Source: JBFISM01 sp041608535 (GTDB lineage Bacteria > Actinomycetota > Acidimicrobiia > Spongiisociales > UBA5794). Taken from it: a stretch of DNA of 7,294 nucleotides. The stretch covers positions 1 through 7,294 of the forward strand of contig JBFISM010000163.1 in NCBI GenBank assembly GCA_041608535.1, in the 5' to 3' direction. The notes under the pieces are model-generated. The model saw only the letters and a list, made by a program, of their open reading frames with translations. It was not told the origin of the DNA and did not search any database. Position 1 is the stretch's first letter, and each line of letters starts with the position of its first letter. A program made the position numbers and the translations under genes. This document shows positions 1-7,223 of this stretch, piece after piece.

Positions 1-305
1 GGGAGCGGACCGATCGGGCTCGCCACGGTGAAGTCACGAGACTCGACGTAGCCGCGGTCGAAGCTGAGCCGGGCGACACAGCGCACGCCATTGCCGCACA
101 TCTCGGCAACGGAGCCGTCGGCGTTCCAGTAACGCATCCGGACCGTGGTTGGATCGAGGGGAGTCATCTCGAGCACGCCGTCGGCGCCGATGCCCCGCCG
201 TCGATCACACCACGCCCGCACCAACTCGGGCGTGATGTCGAGGGGACCGTCGACGACGACGAAGTCGTTGCCGAGACCCTCCATCTTGACGAAGTCGACC
301 TTCAT
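1..305 (-). CDS. dapF: Diaminopimelate epimerase, N-terminal part (truncated by window edge)
   Basis: DapF interconverts LL- and meso-diaminopimelate, the penultimate step of lysine synthesis and the source of meso-DAP for peptidoglycan; it is cytoplasmic and cofactor-free. I translated 101 codons from ATG at 305-303. The start MKVDFVKMEGLGNDF matches the family's N-terminal KMxGLGNDF signature (residues 7-15). Residues 61-76 give NADGS followed by MCGNGVRC, where Cys70 is the expected first catalytic cysteine. The second catalytic cysteine lies beyond the left edge, so about two thirds of the protein is missing. The ATG overlaps the miaA stop (ATGA), which fixes the start and implies translational coupling. 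No internal stop or frameshift is seen. Confidence 0.95.
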   Translation of the reverse strand, partial: MKVDFVKMEGLGNDFVVVDGPLDITPELVRAWCDRRRGIGADGVLEMTPLDPTTVRMRYWNADGSVAEMCGNGVRCVARLSFDRGYVESRDFTVASPIGPL

Positions 306-1204
306 GGTGTGATTCCCAACGAGCTCCACAAACGGGCGAAGCGCTTCGCACGATCATCATGCCACTCCACCCAGCGAATGCGCGGGTCCTTGCGGAAGAA
401 GGTGCGTTGCCGCTTGGCCAGGGCCACAGTGGCCGAGACGGCGGCACGCCGTCCTTCCGTGATGTCGATCTCGCCGCGGGCGACCGGCAACAACTCCTTG
501 TAGCCGACGGCCTGCGACGCGGTGCGGCCCAGGCGATGCTGCAACCCCGAGACCTCTACGAGCAGTCCCGCAGCGAGCATGCCGTCGAACCGCTCGGTGG
601 CACGCCGGGCCAGCGCTTCGCCGGGATCCACACCAACGGCGACGAACCTCCGTTTCGGCTCGAACGCCGCCCACGCTCGATACTCCGGCGTCGCCACCCG
701 TTCACTCGGCGTACGCCCGCTGATGCGCCACACCTCGACAGCGCGCACAACGCGGTGCGGGTTCGCCATGTCGACGTGCCGAGCGGCCTCCGCATCGGCG
801 CCCACCAGCTCGGCGACGAGGTCCGGCAGCGGCGTCGCCTCGAGGTGTGCACGTACCGCGGGATCACTCGGAGCGAGGGTCATGGGGTCCACCAGCGACC
901 GAAAATACAGGCCTGACCCCCCGCAGATCACCACGGGGCGGTCGACGAATTCCGCCAGTACCTCTTCGCCGGCGCGCTGGAAGTCGGCGAGTGAGAACTC
1001 CTGCTCGGGGTCGACGAGATCGATCAGCCGGTGCTCCACCCGCTGCCGATCCGCTGCAGACGGTTTGGCGGTACCGATGTTCATGTGTCGATAGACCTGC
1101 ATCGAGTCGACGCTGAGGAGCGGGGCATCGAGCCGCTCGGCGAGATCCAGGGCAAACGCCGACTTGCCCGACGCCGTCGGGCCGAGCACGGCATAGATGG
1201 TCAG
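302..1204 (-). CDS. miaA: tRNA dimethylallyltransferase (i6A37 synthase)
   Basis: MiaA transfers a dimethylallyl group from DMAPP to N6 of A37 in tRNAs reading UNN codons; its product is the MiaB substrate. From the chosen start it has 300 residues, normal for the family. Visible motifs are the P-loop GPTASGKS (8-15), DSMQVYRHMNIGTAKP (33-48) with the catalytic-type Asp33, GGSGLY (95-100; usually GGTGLY), NPHRVVRAVEV in the middle, and near the C-terminus QAVGYKE and LAKRQRTFFRK. No ATG lies near the start. The best fit is CTG at 1204-1202, which overlaps the miaB stop as CTGA and has GGGAG at 1214-1218 nine bases upstream. The other in-frame choice, GTG at 1189-1187, would begin two residues before the P-loop and remove its leading beta strand. 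The identity is certain; the start is not. Confidence 0.93.
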   Translation of the reverse strand: MTIYAVLGPTASGKSAFALDLAERLDAPLLSVDSMQVYRHMNIGTAKPSAADRQRVEHRLIDLVDPEQEFSLADFQRAGEEVLAEFVDRPVVICGGSGLYFRSLVDPMTLAPSDPAVRAHLEATPLPDLVAELVGADAEAARHVDMANPHRVVRAVEVWRISGRTPSERVATPEYRAWAAFEPKRRFVAVGVDPGEALARRATERFDGMLAAGLLVEVSGLQHRLGRTASQAVGYKELLPVARGEIDITEGRRAAVSATVALAKRQRTFFRKDPRIRWVEWHDDRAKRFARLWSSLGITP

Positions 1205-2604
1205 GAGACCAGACTCCCAACGAGATGATGCGGTGCGGCACGCTCCACGAGCAACTCGTGATACGCACCCGGGTCGAGGTCGGCCGCGACGTGGATGGGC
1301 AGGTTCTGCCGGGTGCGCGCCGTCACGAACGCCGGGTCCTTCTTCGACGGTCCCTCGACCATCCCTTCGACGATCGAGCCCACCAGGGCTCGGTTGGCAT
1401 CGAACGTGATTTCGTTCTGCAGAGTGACCAGCCGGTCGAATCGCTCTTGGATGACCTCGGGAGGAACCATGTCGTCCATCTCGGCGGCCGCCGTGCCCGG
1501 TCGCGGCGAGAACTGAAAGGTGAACGCAGACTCGAACCGTGCTGCAGCGACGACATCGAGCGTCGCCTGGAAGTCGGCTTCGGTCTCGCCGGGGAAGCCG
1601 ACGATGATGTCGGTGGAGACGGCCAACCCGGGGATGGTCTCTCGGGCCATGCGAAGCTTGGCGAGGAATCGCGCGGCGGTGTAACCACGATGCATCGCGG
1701 CCAGGATCCGGTCGCTGCCCGCTTGGAGCGGCAAGTGGAGCTGCTCGCAAACGGCATCCGTCTCGGCCATGGCAACCGCGACATCCTCCTTGAAGTCCTT
1801 CGGGTGGGGGCTGGTGAAGCGGATGCGGCGCAGCCCCGGCACGTCCCCGGTGCGCCGCAACAGCTCGGCGAAGAGTGGGCGTCGCCCGTTGATGTCGAGA
1901 TCACGTCCGTAGGAGTTGACGTTCTGGCCGAGCAGCGTCACCTCGCTGACGCCCTGTGCAACCAACGACGTCACCTCGCTGATGATGTCCCCGGGACGTC
2001 GCGAGATCTCCCGGCCCCGGACTGCCGGCACGATGCAGAACGTGCACGAGTTGTTGCACCCGATGGTGATGGTCACCCATGCCGTGTGGGGCGACTCCCG
2101 ATGGCTGGGCAAGCTCGAGGGGATGTCGTCGACGGACAGCGTGGCGTCGAAGATCTCCGTGACCGGACCCCACTCCGCGGCGTGGTCGAGCAGATCGACG
2201 ACGCGGTGCGTGTTGTGCGTCCCAAAGACGACGTCCACCCAAGCTGCCCGCTCCTGGATCGAGTCCTTGTCCTTTTGCGCCATACACCCACCGACCACGA
2301 TCTGCATACCGTGACGGCGGTCCTTGATCGCCTTGAGCGCCCCGAGGTACCCATACAGCTTCTGGTCGGCGTTCTCCCGAATCGTGCAGGTGTTGAGCAC
2401 GACGACATCGGCCTCGTCCGGAGTAGCTACCGGGGTCATGCCGTCCGATTCGAGCAACCCGCCAATGCGTTCGGAGTCGTGCTCGTTCATCTGGCAGCCG
2501 AAGGTGCGGATGAAATACGTCTGGCCGGTCCGGGTGGGGGTGCGCACGACAGGCTCGGTGCGCCGCCGCACCGTCGGTGTGCCCAGATTGACCATCGTGC
2601 TCAT
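1201..2604 (-). CDS. miaB: tRNA-2-methylthio-N6-dimethylallyladenosine synthase (radical SAM)
   Basis: MiaB adds a methylthio group to C2 of i6A37 in tRNA, using two [4Fe-4S] clusters and S-adenosylmethionine. The 467-residue protein has the usual three domains. The N-terminal UPF0004 domain carries cluster cysteines Cys37 (TFGCQMN), Cys73 (NTCTIRENA) and Cys107 (GGCMAQ). The radical SAM domain has CNNSCTFC with Cys183, Cys187 and Cys190, followed by IVPAVRGREISR. A TRAM RNA-binding domain lies at roughly residues 395-460. NTCTIRENA and the VPAVRGREISR context favour MiaB over the related RimO and MtaB, as does the adjacent miaA. The ATG at 2604 has GGAG at 2610-2613 upstream, five bases from the start. 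It lies 17 bp after the rny stop, and its own stop overlaps the proposed miaA start. Confidence 0.96.
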   Translation of the reverse strand: MSTMVNLGTPTVRRRTEPVVRTPTRTGQTYFIRTFGCQMNEHDSERIGGLLESDGMTPVATPDEADVVVLNTCTIRENADQKLYGYLGALKAIKDRRHGMQIVVGGCMAQKDKDSIQERAAWVDVVFGTHNTHRVVDLLDHAAEWGPVTEIFDATLSVDDIPSSLPSHRESPHTAWVTITIGCNNSCTFCIVPAVRGREISRRPGDIISEVTSLVAQGVSEVTLLGQNVNSYGRDLDINGRRPLFAELLRRTGDVPGLRRIRFTSPHPKDFKEDVAVAMAETDAVCEQLHLPLQAGSDRILAAMHRGYTAARFLAKLRMARETIPGLAVSTDIIVGFPGETEADFQATLDVVAAARFESAFTFQFSPRPGTAAAEMDDMVPPEVIQERFDRLVTLQNEITFDANRALVGSIVEGMVEGPSKKDPAFVTARTRQNLPIHVAADLDPGAYHELLVERAAPHHLVGSLVS

Positions 2605-2621
2605 CGCAGCTCCGGGACCGG

Positions 2622-4151
2622 TCAGCGGGCGTAATCGGTGGCGCGGAATTCGCGAATCACCGTGATCTCGATCTGCCCGGGGTACTGCAGTTCGGTCTCC
2701 AGGCGGCGCGAGATCTCCCTGGCCAGCTGACTCGCTCCGAGATCGTCGATCTCGCCGGGATCGACCACGACACGGATCTCCCGGCCGGCCTGCATGGCAA
2801 AGACCCGATCAACGCCACCGAAAGAGGCTGCAATCTCTTCGAGCTTCTCGAGCCTGCGTACGTAGGACTCGAGCGCTTCGCGGCGCGCCCCGGGGCGGGC
2901 TGCGGAGACGGCATCTGCAGCCTGCACGATCACGGCTACCAAGGTGCGGGGCTCGACTTCGTTGTGGTGCGCCTCGATGGCATGGACCACAGAGGCATCC
3001 TCGCCGAACCGGCGGGCGATCTCGGCACCGATGAGTGCATGGGAGCCACCGACTTCGTGGGTGACCGCTTTGCCGATGTCGTGGAGAAAGGCCGCCCGCA
3101 TGGCCTCTGCCGGATCCATCCCCATCTCGCTCGCCAGCATGCCGGCGATGTGGGCGCTCTCCACCAGGTGATGGAGCACGTTCTGACCGTAAGAGGTGCG
3201 GTACTTGAGCCGCCCCAGGAGCTGCACCAACTCGGGGTGCATGCGGGTGACGCCGACTTCGAGCATGGCCCACTCTCCGGCGTCGCGGATCGACTGCTCC
3301 ACCTCTGCTCGAGCCTTCTCGTGAGCTTCTTCGATCGAGGTCGGGTGGATGCGTCCGTCCTCGACGAGACGCTCGAGCGCCAACTTGGCGATCTCACGCC
3401 GCACCGGGTCGAACGTCGACACCGAAACAGACTCCGGGGTGTCGTCCACGACCAGGTTGACCCCGGTCACCGATTCGAACGCCCTGATGTTGCGGCCGTC
3501 ACGTCCGATGATCCGACCCTTCATCTCATCGGACGGAAGCGGCACCACCGAGACCGTCGTCTCGGACACGACCTCGGCCGCAAGACGCTGCACGGCCGTG
3601 GCGAGGATGCGACGAGCCCGCCGCTCCGACTCCTCACGTGCCTTCACTTCCACATCGCGCACCGTGACCATGGCTTCGCGACGCGCCTCGTCCTCGATCT
3701 TGCGCATCAGCTCTTCCTTCGCAGACTTGGAGTCGAAGGATGCGATGCTCTCGAGACGCATCCGGGCGTCTTCACGCAGCGCGGCTACCTCGGCCCGCTT
3801 GTCCGCCAGCTCGCGCTCTTTGTCGAGGTGCAGCTCTTCCCGCTGGGTGAGATTGGCCGCCCGTTGTTCGAGCGTGACTTCGCGCTGCGCCATTCGCTCC
3901 TCGAGGTTGGCCAGTTCCAGCTTGCGGTGCTCGAGGGACGCCTCCTCCCGGGCTCGAAATGTCTCCGCCAGCGCTCTGGCTTCCTCCTCGGAACGGTCGA
4001 GGATCGATCTGGCTTCGGCGCGAGCGCTGTCGAGGAGTTCTTCCGCCGACTCGGCAACGTGCAACCGCCGCCTGCGTTGCGCTTCACGTCCGAGGAGAAA
4101 GGCGACGACCCCGACGGCTATCGCAACGAGTGCGGTGAGTATCCAGTCCAT
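2622..4151 (-). CDS. rny: Ribonuclease Y
   Basis: RNase Y is a membrane-anchored endoribonuclease that starts mRNA decay and processing in many bacteria lacking RNase E. The 509-residue protein has the family's architecture in order: one N-terminal membrane helix (about residues 3-20, MDWILTALVAIAVGVVAFLL), a long charged coiled coil (about 22-190, rich in Glu, Arg, Ala), a KH RNA-binding domain with GRIIGRDGRNIR (212-223), and an HD domain with FLHDIGK (355-361; metal-binding His357-Asp358). The ending FRATDYAR resembles the family's usual C-terminus. I chose ATG at 4151 because it places the membrane helix at the N-terminus. An in-frame GTG 75 bp upstream would add a cysteine- and arginine-containing stretch and is unlikely. 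The ribosome-binding site is weak (GAG at 4157-4159). It heads the tight rny-miaB-miaA-dapF set. Confidence 0.95.
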   Translation of the reverse strand: MDWILTALVAIAVGVVAFLLGREAQRRRRLHVAESAEELLDSARAEARSILDRSEEEARALAETFRAREEASLEHRKLELANLEERMAQREVTLEQRAANLTQREELHLDKERELADKRAEVAALREDARMRLESIASFDSKSAKEELMRKIEDEARREAMVTVRDVEVKAREESERRARRILATAVQRLAAEVVSETTVSVVPLPSDEMKGRIIGRDGRNIRAFESVTGVNLVVDDTPESVSVSTFDPVRREIAKLALERLVEDGRIHPTSIEEAHEKARAEVEQSIRDAGEWAMLEVGVTRMHPELVQLLGRLKYRTSYGQNVLHHLVESAHIAGMLASEMGMDPAEAMRAAFLHDIGKAVTHEVGGSHALIGAEIARRFGEDASVVHAIEAHHNEVEPRTLVAVIVQAADAVSAARPGARREALESYVRRLEKLEEIAASFGGVDRVFAMQAGREIRVVVDPGEIDDLGASQLAREISRRLETELQYPGQIEITVIREFRATDYAR

Positions 4152-4184
4152 GGGAACTCGTTTCCAGGACCCCTGAAACGCACA

Positions 4185-4208
4185 GTGCCGAGCCAAGCGG
4201 CTCGGCAC
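4185..4208 (-). promoter_or_regulatory. Perfect 10-bp-stem hairpin in the rny leader
   Basis: The arms GTGCCGAGCC (4185-4194) and GGCTCGGCAC (4199-4208) are exact reverse complements around a 4-base loop. The hairpin ends 33 bases before the rny ATG. No T-run follows on the minus strand, so a simple intrinsic terminator is unlikely. A leader structure affecting rny translation or mRNA stability is more plausible. The structure is seen directly; its role is inferred. Confidence 0.55.
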
Positions 4209-4243
4209 ACACACGGAGTACAGCACGGGGCGGGGAAATACGG

Positions 4244-4264
4244 CACGGGCTCATTCGGCCCGTG
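4244..4264 (-). terminator. Hairpin between recA and rny, possible terminator or attenuator
   Basis: The 7-bp arms CACGGGC (4244-4250) and GCCCGTG (4258-4264) pair perfectly around a 7-base loop. On the minus strand the stem is followed by CCGTATTT, a poor T-tract, so termination would be weak. The stop codon of a possible 17-codon leader ORF (4251-4304) falls in the loop, which would also suit an attenuator-like element. It may end some recA transcripts or regulate readthrough into rny. Confidence 0.35.
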
Positions 4265-4304
4265 GTGTCACCTCCCGGCGCCGCTTGCAGCGTGATGCAC
4301 TCAT
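4251..4304 (-). CDS. Possible 17-residue leader peptide upstream of rny
   Basis: An ATG at 4304-4302 opens a 17-codon frame, MSASRCKRRREVTPRAE, ending in TGA at 4251-4253. AAGGA (4315-4319) lies ten bases upstream of the ATG and could be a ribosome-binding site. The peptide is strongly basic (Lys-Arg-Arg-Arg run). Its stop lies in the loop of the 4244-4264 hairpin, and a perfect GGAGGTGA match to the 16S 3' end (4268-4275) sits inside it with no usable start 5-10 bases later. A frame this short can occur by chance, and I know of no family it belongs to. Confidence 0.2.
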   Translation of the reverse strand: MSASRCKRRREVTPRAE

Positions 4305-4310
4305 CGATCA

Positions 4311-4349
4311 GGTGTCCTTGTTGTCGTTTTCGTGGTGTTGTGTGTGTGG
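4311..4349 (-). promoter_or_regulatory. CA-rich, G-poor tract, rut-like
   Basis: Read on the minus strand these 39 bases contain 16 C, 19 A and only 4 G. This is a C-over-G bubble resembling the unstructured loading sites of termination factor Rho. It lies about 125 bases past the recA stop and could provide Rho-dependent termination of recA transcripts. Alternatively it is simply an unstructured leader for rny. Confidence 0.3.
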
Positions 4350-4450
4350 ACTTCCGATGCTACCCCAGGATCCTGTTTTCCGAAACCGCGAAAAGCCCGA
4401 ATGCGGTGGTGGTTGCGGTGTGAGGGCCGCTCCATCGCAGACGATCACTG

Positions 4451-4470
4451 AAAACGGTTTCCGCCGACCG
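4451..4470 (-). terminator. Weak terminator-like hairpin after recA
   Basis: On the minus strand, starting three bases after the recA stop codon, CGGT (4467-4470) pairs with ACCG (4455-4458) around an 8-base loop, and TTTT (4451-4454) follows. The stem is only 4 bp, or 5 with a G-T pair, so it would be a poor intrinsic terminator on its own. Confidence 0.25.
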
Positions 4471-4473
4471 CTT

Positions 4474-6606
<2,133 letters not shown>

Positions 6607-6612
6607 TCGTGG

Positions 6613-6619
6613 CCTCCTC
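6613..6619 (-). promoter_or_regulatory. Strong Shine-Dalgarno of recA
   Basis: GAGGAGG on the minus strand ends six bases before the ATG at 6606-6604. It is the strongest well-placed ribosome-binding site in the window and decides the recA start. Confidence 0.85.
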
Positions 6620-6665
6620 GGCACTGGCTGCATCTGCTGCTTGCAGTTGGCGGGTACGTGTTCGG

Positions 6666-6688
6666 ACCGTATCCCTCGGGTGTGACAA
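6666..6688 (-). promoter_or_regulatory. LexA-independent damage promoter of recA (RecA-NDp / PafBC type)
   Basis: On the minus strand TTGTCACAC (6680-6688) is followed by exactly eight bases and then TACGGT (6666-6671). The actinobacterial RecA-NDp consensus, recognised with the PafBC activator, is TTGTCRGTG-N8-TAnnnT. The first six bases, the spacer length and the TAnnnT box all agree, while the last three bases of the upstream element (CAC for GTG) do not. The placement about 60 bases before the recA start is suitable. The motif is seen directly; dependence on PafBC is inferred from the family. Confidence 0.6.
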
Positions 6689-6705
6689 GAACCTACCCGA
6701 GCCAA

Positions 6706-6721
6706 ATCACAAGCGTGTGAT
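6706..6721. promoter_or_regulatory. 16-bp inverted repeat at the predicted recA transcription start
   Basis: ATCACA (6706-6711) and TGTGAT (6716-6721) are exact reverse complements around AGCG. The element begins about eleven bases downstream of the TATAGT -10 box, so it would lie within the first 20 bases of that transcript. It could be an operator for a dimeric regulator or a 5' hairpin in the mRNA. The half-site order (TCACA first, TGTGA second) is opposite to the classical CRP site. Confidence 0.4.
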
Positions 6722-6731
6722 CTAGGTCGCC

Positions 6732-6752
6732 ACTATAGCCGAACGCATGTTC
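6732..6752 (-). promoter_or_regulatory. SOS promoter of recA: LexA box with -10 element
   Basis: CGAACGCATGTTCG spans 6740-6753, with core GAAC-N4-GTTC at 6741-6752. This is the LexA operator (Cheo box) of Gram-positive bacteria and actinobacteria, with symmetric 5-bp arms. On the minus strand TATAGT (6732-6737) follows three bases later and fits a sigma-70-type -10 box. No good -35 hexamer is seen at 16-18 bp. The operator fills the spacer, so LexA would block polymerase binding until RecA filaments provoke LexA cleavage. This gives recA the usual feedback control. Confidence 0.8.
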
Positions 6753-6770
6753 GATGCTGTGTTCATTTGG

Positions 6771-6956
6771 TCGCTGAGATCCGCATCGCGGTGCGGTGTG
6801 GGGTGGCAGGGCGGATCAGCTCCCAGAGCTACCGCGAGACATTGGCCTGGGACAAGCGGCTCGCGCGAAGCGCTCGCCTTCGGTGGCGCCCGCATACGCG
6901 GCAAAGGTGCGGGACGGTTTCGACGAGCGCCTCGGCTACACCACCCCACTTCGTCG
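6771..6956. repeat. Tandem repeat, copy 1 (186 bp unit)
   Basis: This is the first unit of a tandem repeat. Its first 122 bases (6771-6892) match copy 2 (6957-7078) at 116 positions by my hand alignment. The remaining tail is only loosely similar. Inverted repeats inside are GATCCGC (6778-6784) with GCGGATC (6811-6817), AGCTC with GAGCT around a 3-base loop (6818-6830 region), and a GC-rich imperfect palindrome with arms GCGC-GAA-GCGC near 6863-6877. No credible coding signal supports a protein here. Confidence 0.85.
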
Positions 6957-7139
6957 TCGCTGAGATCCGCATTGCGGTGCGGTGGCGGGTGGCAGGGCGG
7001 ATCAGCTCCCGGGGCTACCGCGAGACATTGACCTGGGACAAGCGGCTCGCGCGAAGCGCTCGCCTTCGGTGGCGCCCGACTACGCAGCAGAGGTGCGTAA
7101 CACCTGCCGCGTGCGCCGTGACGAGACTCCCCCTCTTCG
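6957..7139. repeat. Tandem repeat, copy 2 (183 bp unit)
   Basis: This second unit differs from copy 1 at six places in the first 122 bases. The GATCCGC/GCGGATC stem (6964-6970 and 6997-7003) is unchanged. In the small AGCTC/GAGCT hairpin one stem base changes A to G, which keeps pairing as a U-G wobble if the plus strand is transcribed. The tail retains fragments shared with copy 1 (a tacgc...aggtgcg stretch) but is diverged. Confidence 0.85.
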
Positions 7140-7223
7140 TCGCTTCATCCGCATCGCAAAGCGACATCGGGTAGCAGGGCGGATCAGCTCCCAGAGCTAC
7201 CGCGAGACATTGGCCTCGGACAG
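7140..7223. repeat. Tandem repeat, copy 3 (partial)
   Basis: The third unit is partial. Bases 7169-7222 match copy 1 bases 6801-6854 with two mismatches. The first 30 bases are diverged and one base shorter, although an ATCCGC/GCGGAT pairing and the AGCTC/GAGCT hairpin are still present. Similarity stops soon after the shared GGACA at 7217-7221, and the GC-rich palindrome of copies 1 and 2 is absent. Bases 7224-7294 show nothing I recognise. Confidence 0.75.

Larger units (their letters stand above)
4152..4473. other. Intergenic region between recA and rny
   Basis: This 322-bp gap carries no recognisable protein gene beyond the doubtful leader ORF. In many actinobacteria recX follows recA, but no RecX-like frame is visible here. 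Its elements in transcription order are a weak hairpin after recA, the CA-rich tract, the leader ORF with an internal perfect Shine-Dalgarno match, and two hairpins before rny. A TAGCAT at 4357-4362 fits a -10 box for rny, but the -35 position (TTTCGG) is poor. Whether rny has its own promoter is therefore not decided by the sequence. Confidence 0.6.

Noticed and set aside
1205..1750. N-terminal extension of miaA upstream into miaB
   Set aside because: The open frame continues, but the residues are Arg-rich and unlike MiaA, and it would overlap the TRAM and radical SAM coding region of miaB.
1225..2634. Long plus-strand open frame (469 codons) opposite miaB
   Set aside because: It lies fully antisense to a well-supported MiaB with all cysteine motifs. 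Its translation shows no family motif and is the usual open antisense frame of GC-rich coding DNA.
4152..4226. 25-residue extension of RNase Y from a GTG
   Set aside because: It would put a basic, Cys-containing stretch before the membrane anchor and overlap the perfect hairpin. The family starts at the helix.
2964..4295. Long plus-strand open frame (443 codons) opposite rny
   Set aside because: It is antisense to RNase Y, low in motif content, and runs through the leader; it is a GC-rich shadow.
6607..6705. 33-residue N-terminal extension of RecA from a GTG start
   Set aside because: It runs through the leader and the second promoter and has no RecA similarity. The ATG at 6606 has a strong Shine-Dalgarno and the normal RecA N-terminus.
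6706..6721. CRP-type operator
   Set aside because: The half-sites are in the opposite order (TCACA then TGTGA) with a 4-base spacer, so it does not match TGTGA-N6-TCACA.
6811..6835. tRNA-like D-arm (AGCTC...GAGCT) in the repeat
   Set aside because: The loop is 3 bases instead of about 8, and no T-arm, anticodon arm or acceptor stem can be drawn around it.
6771..7223. CRISPR array
   Set aside because: Units are ~185 bp with long conserved cores, not 24-37 bp repeats with unique spacers, and no cas gene is nearby.
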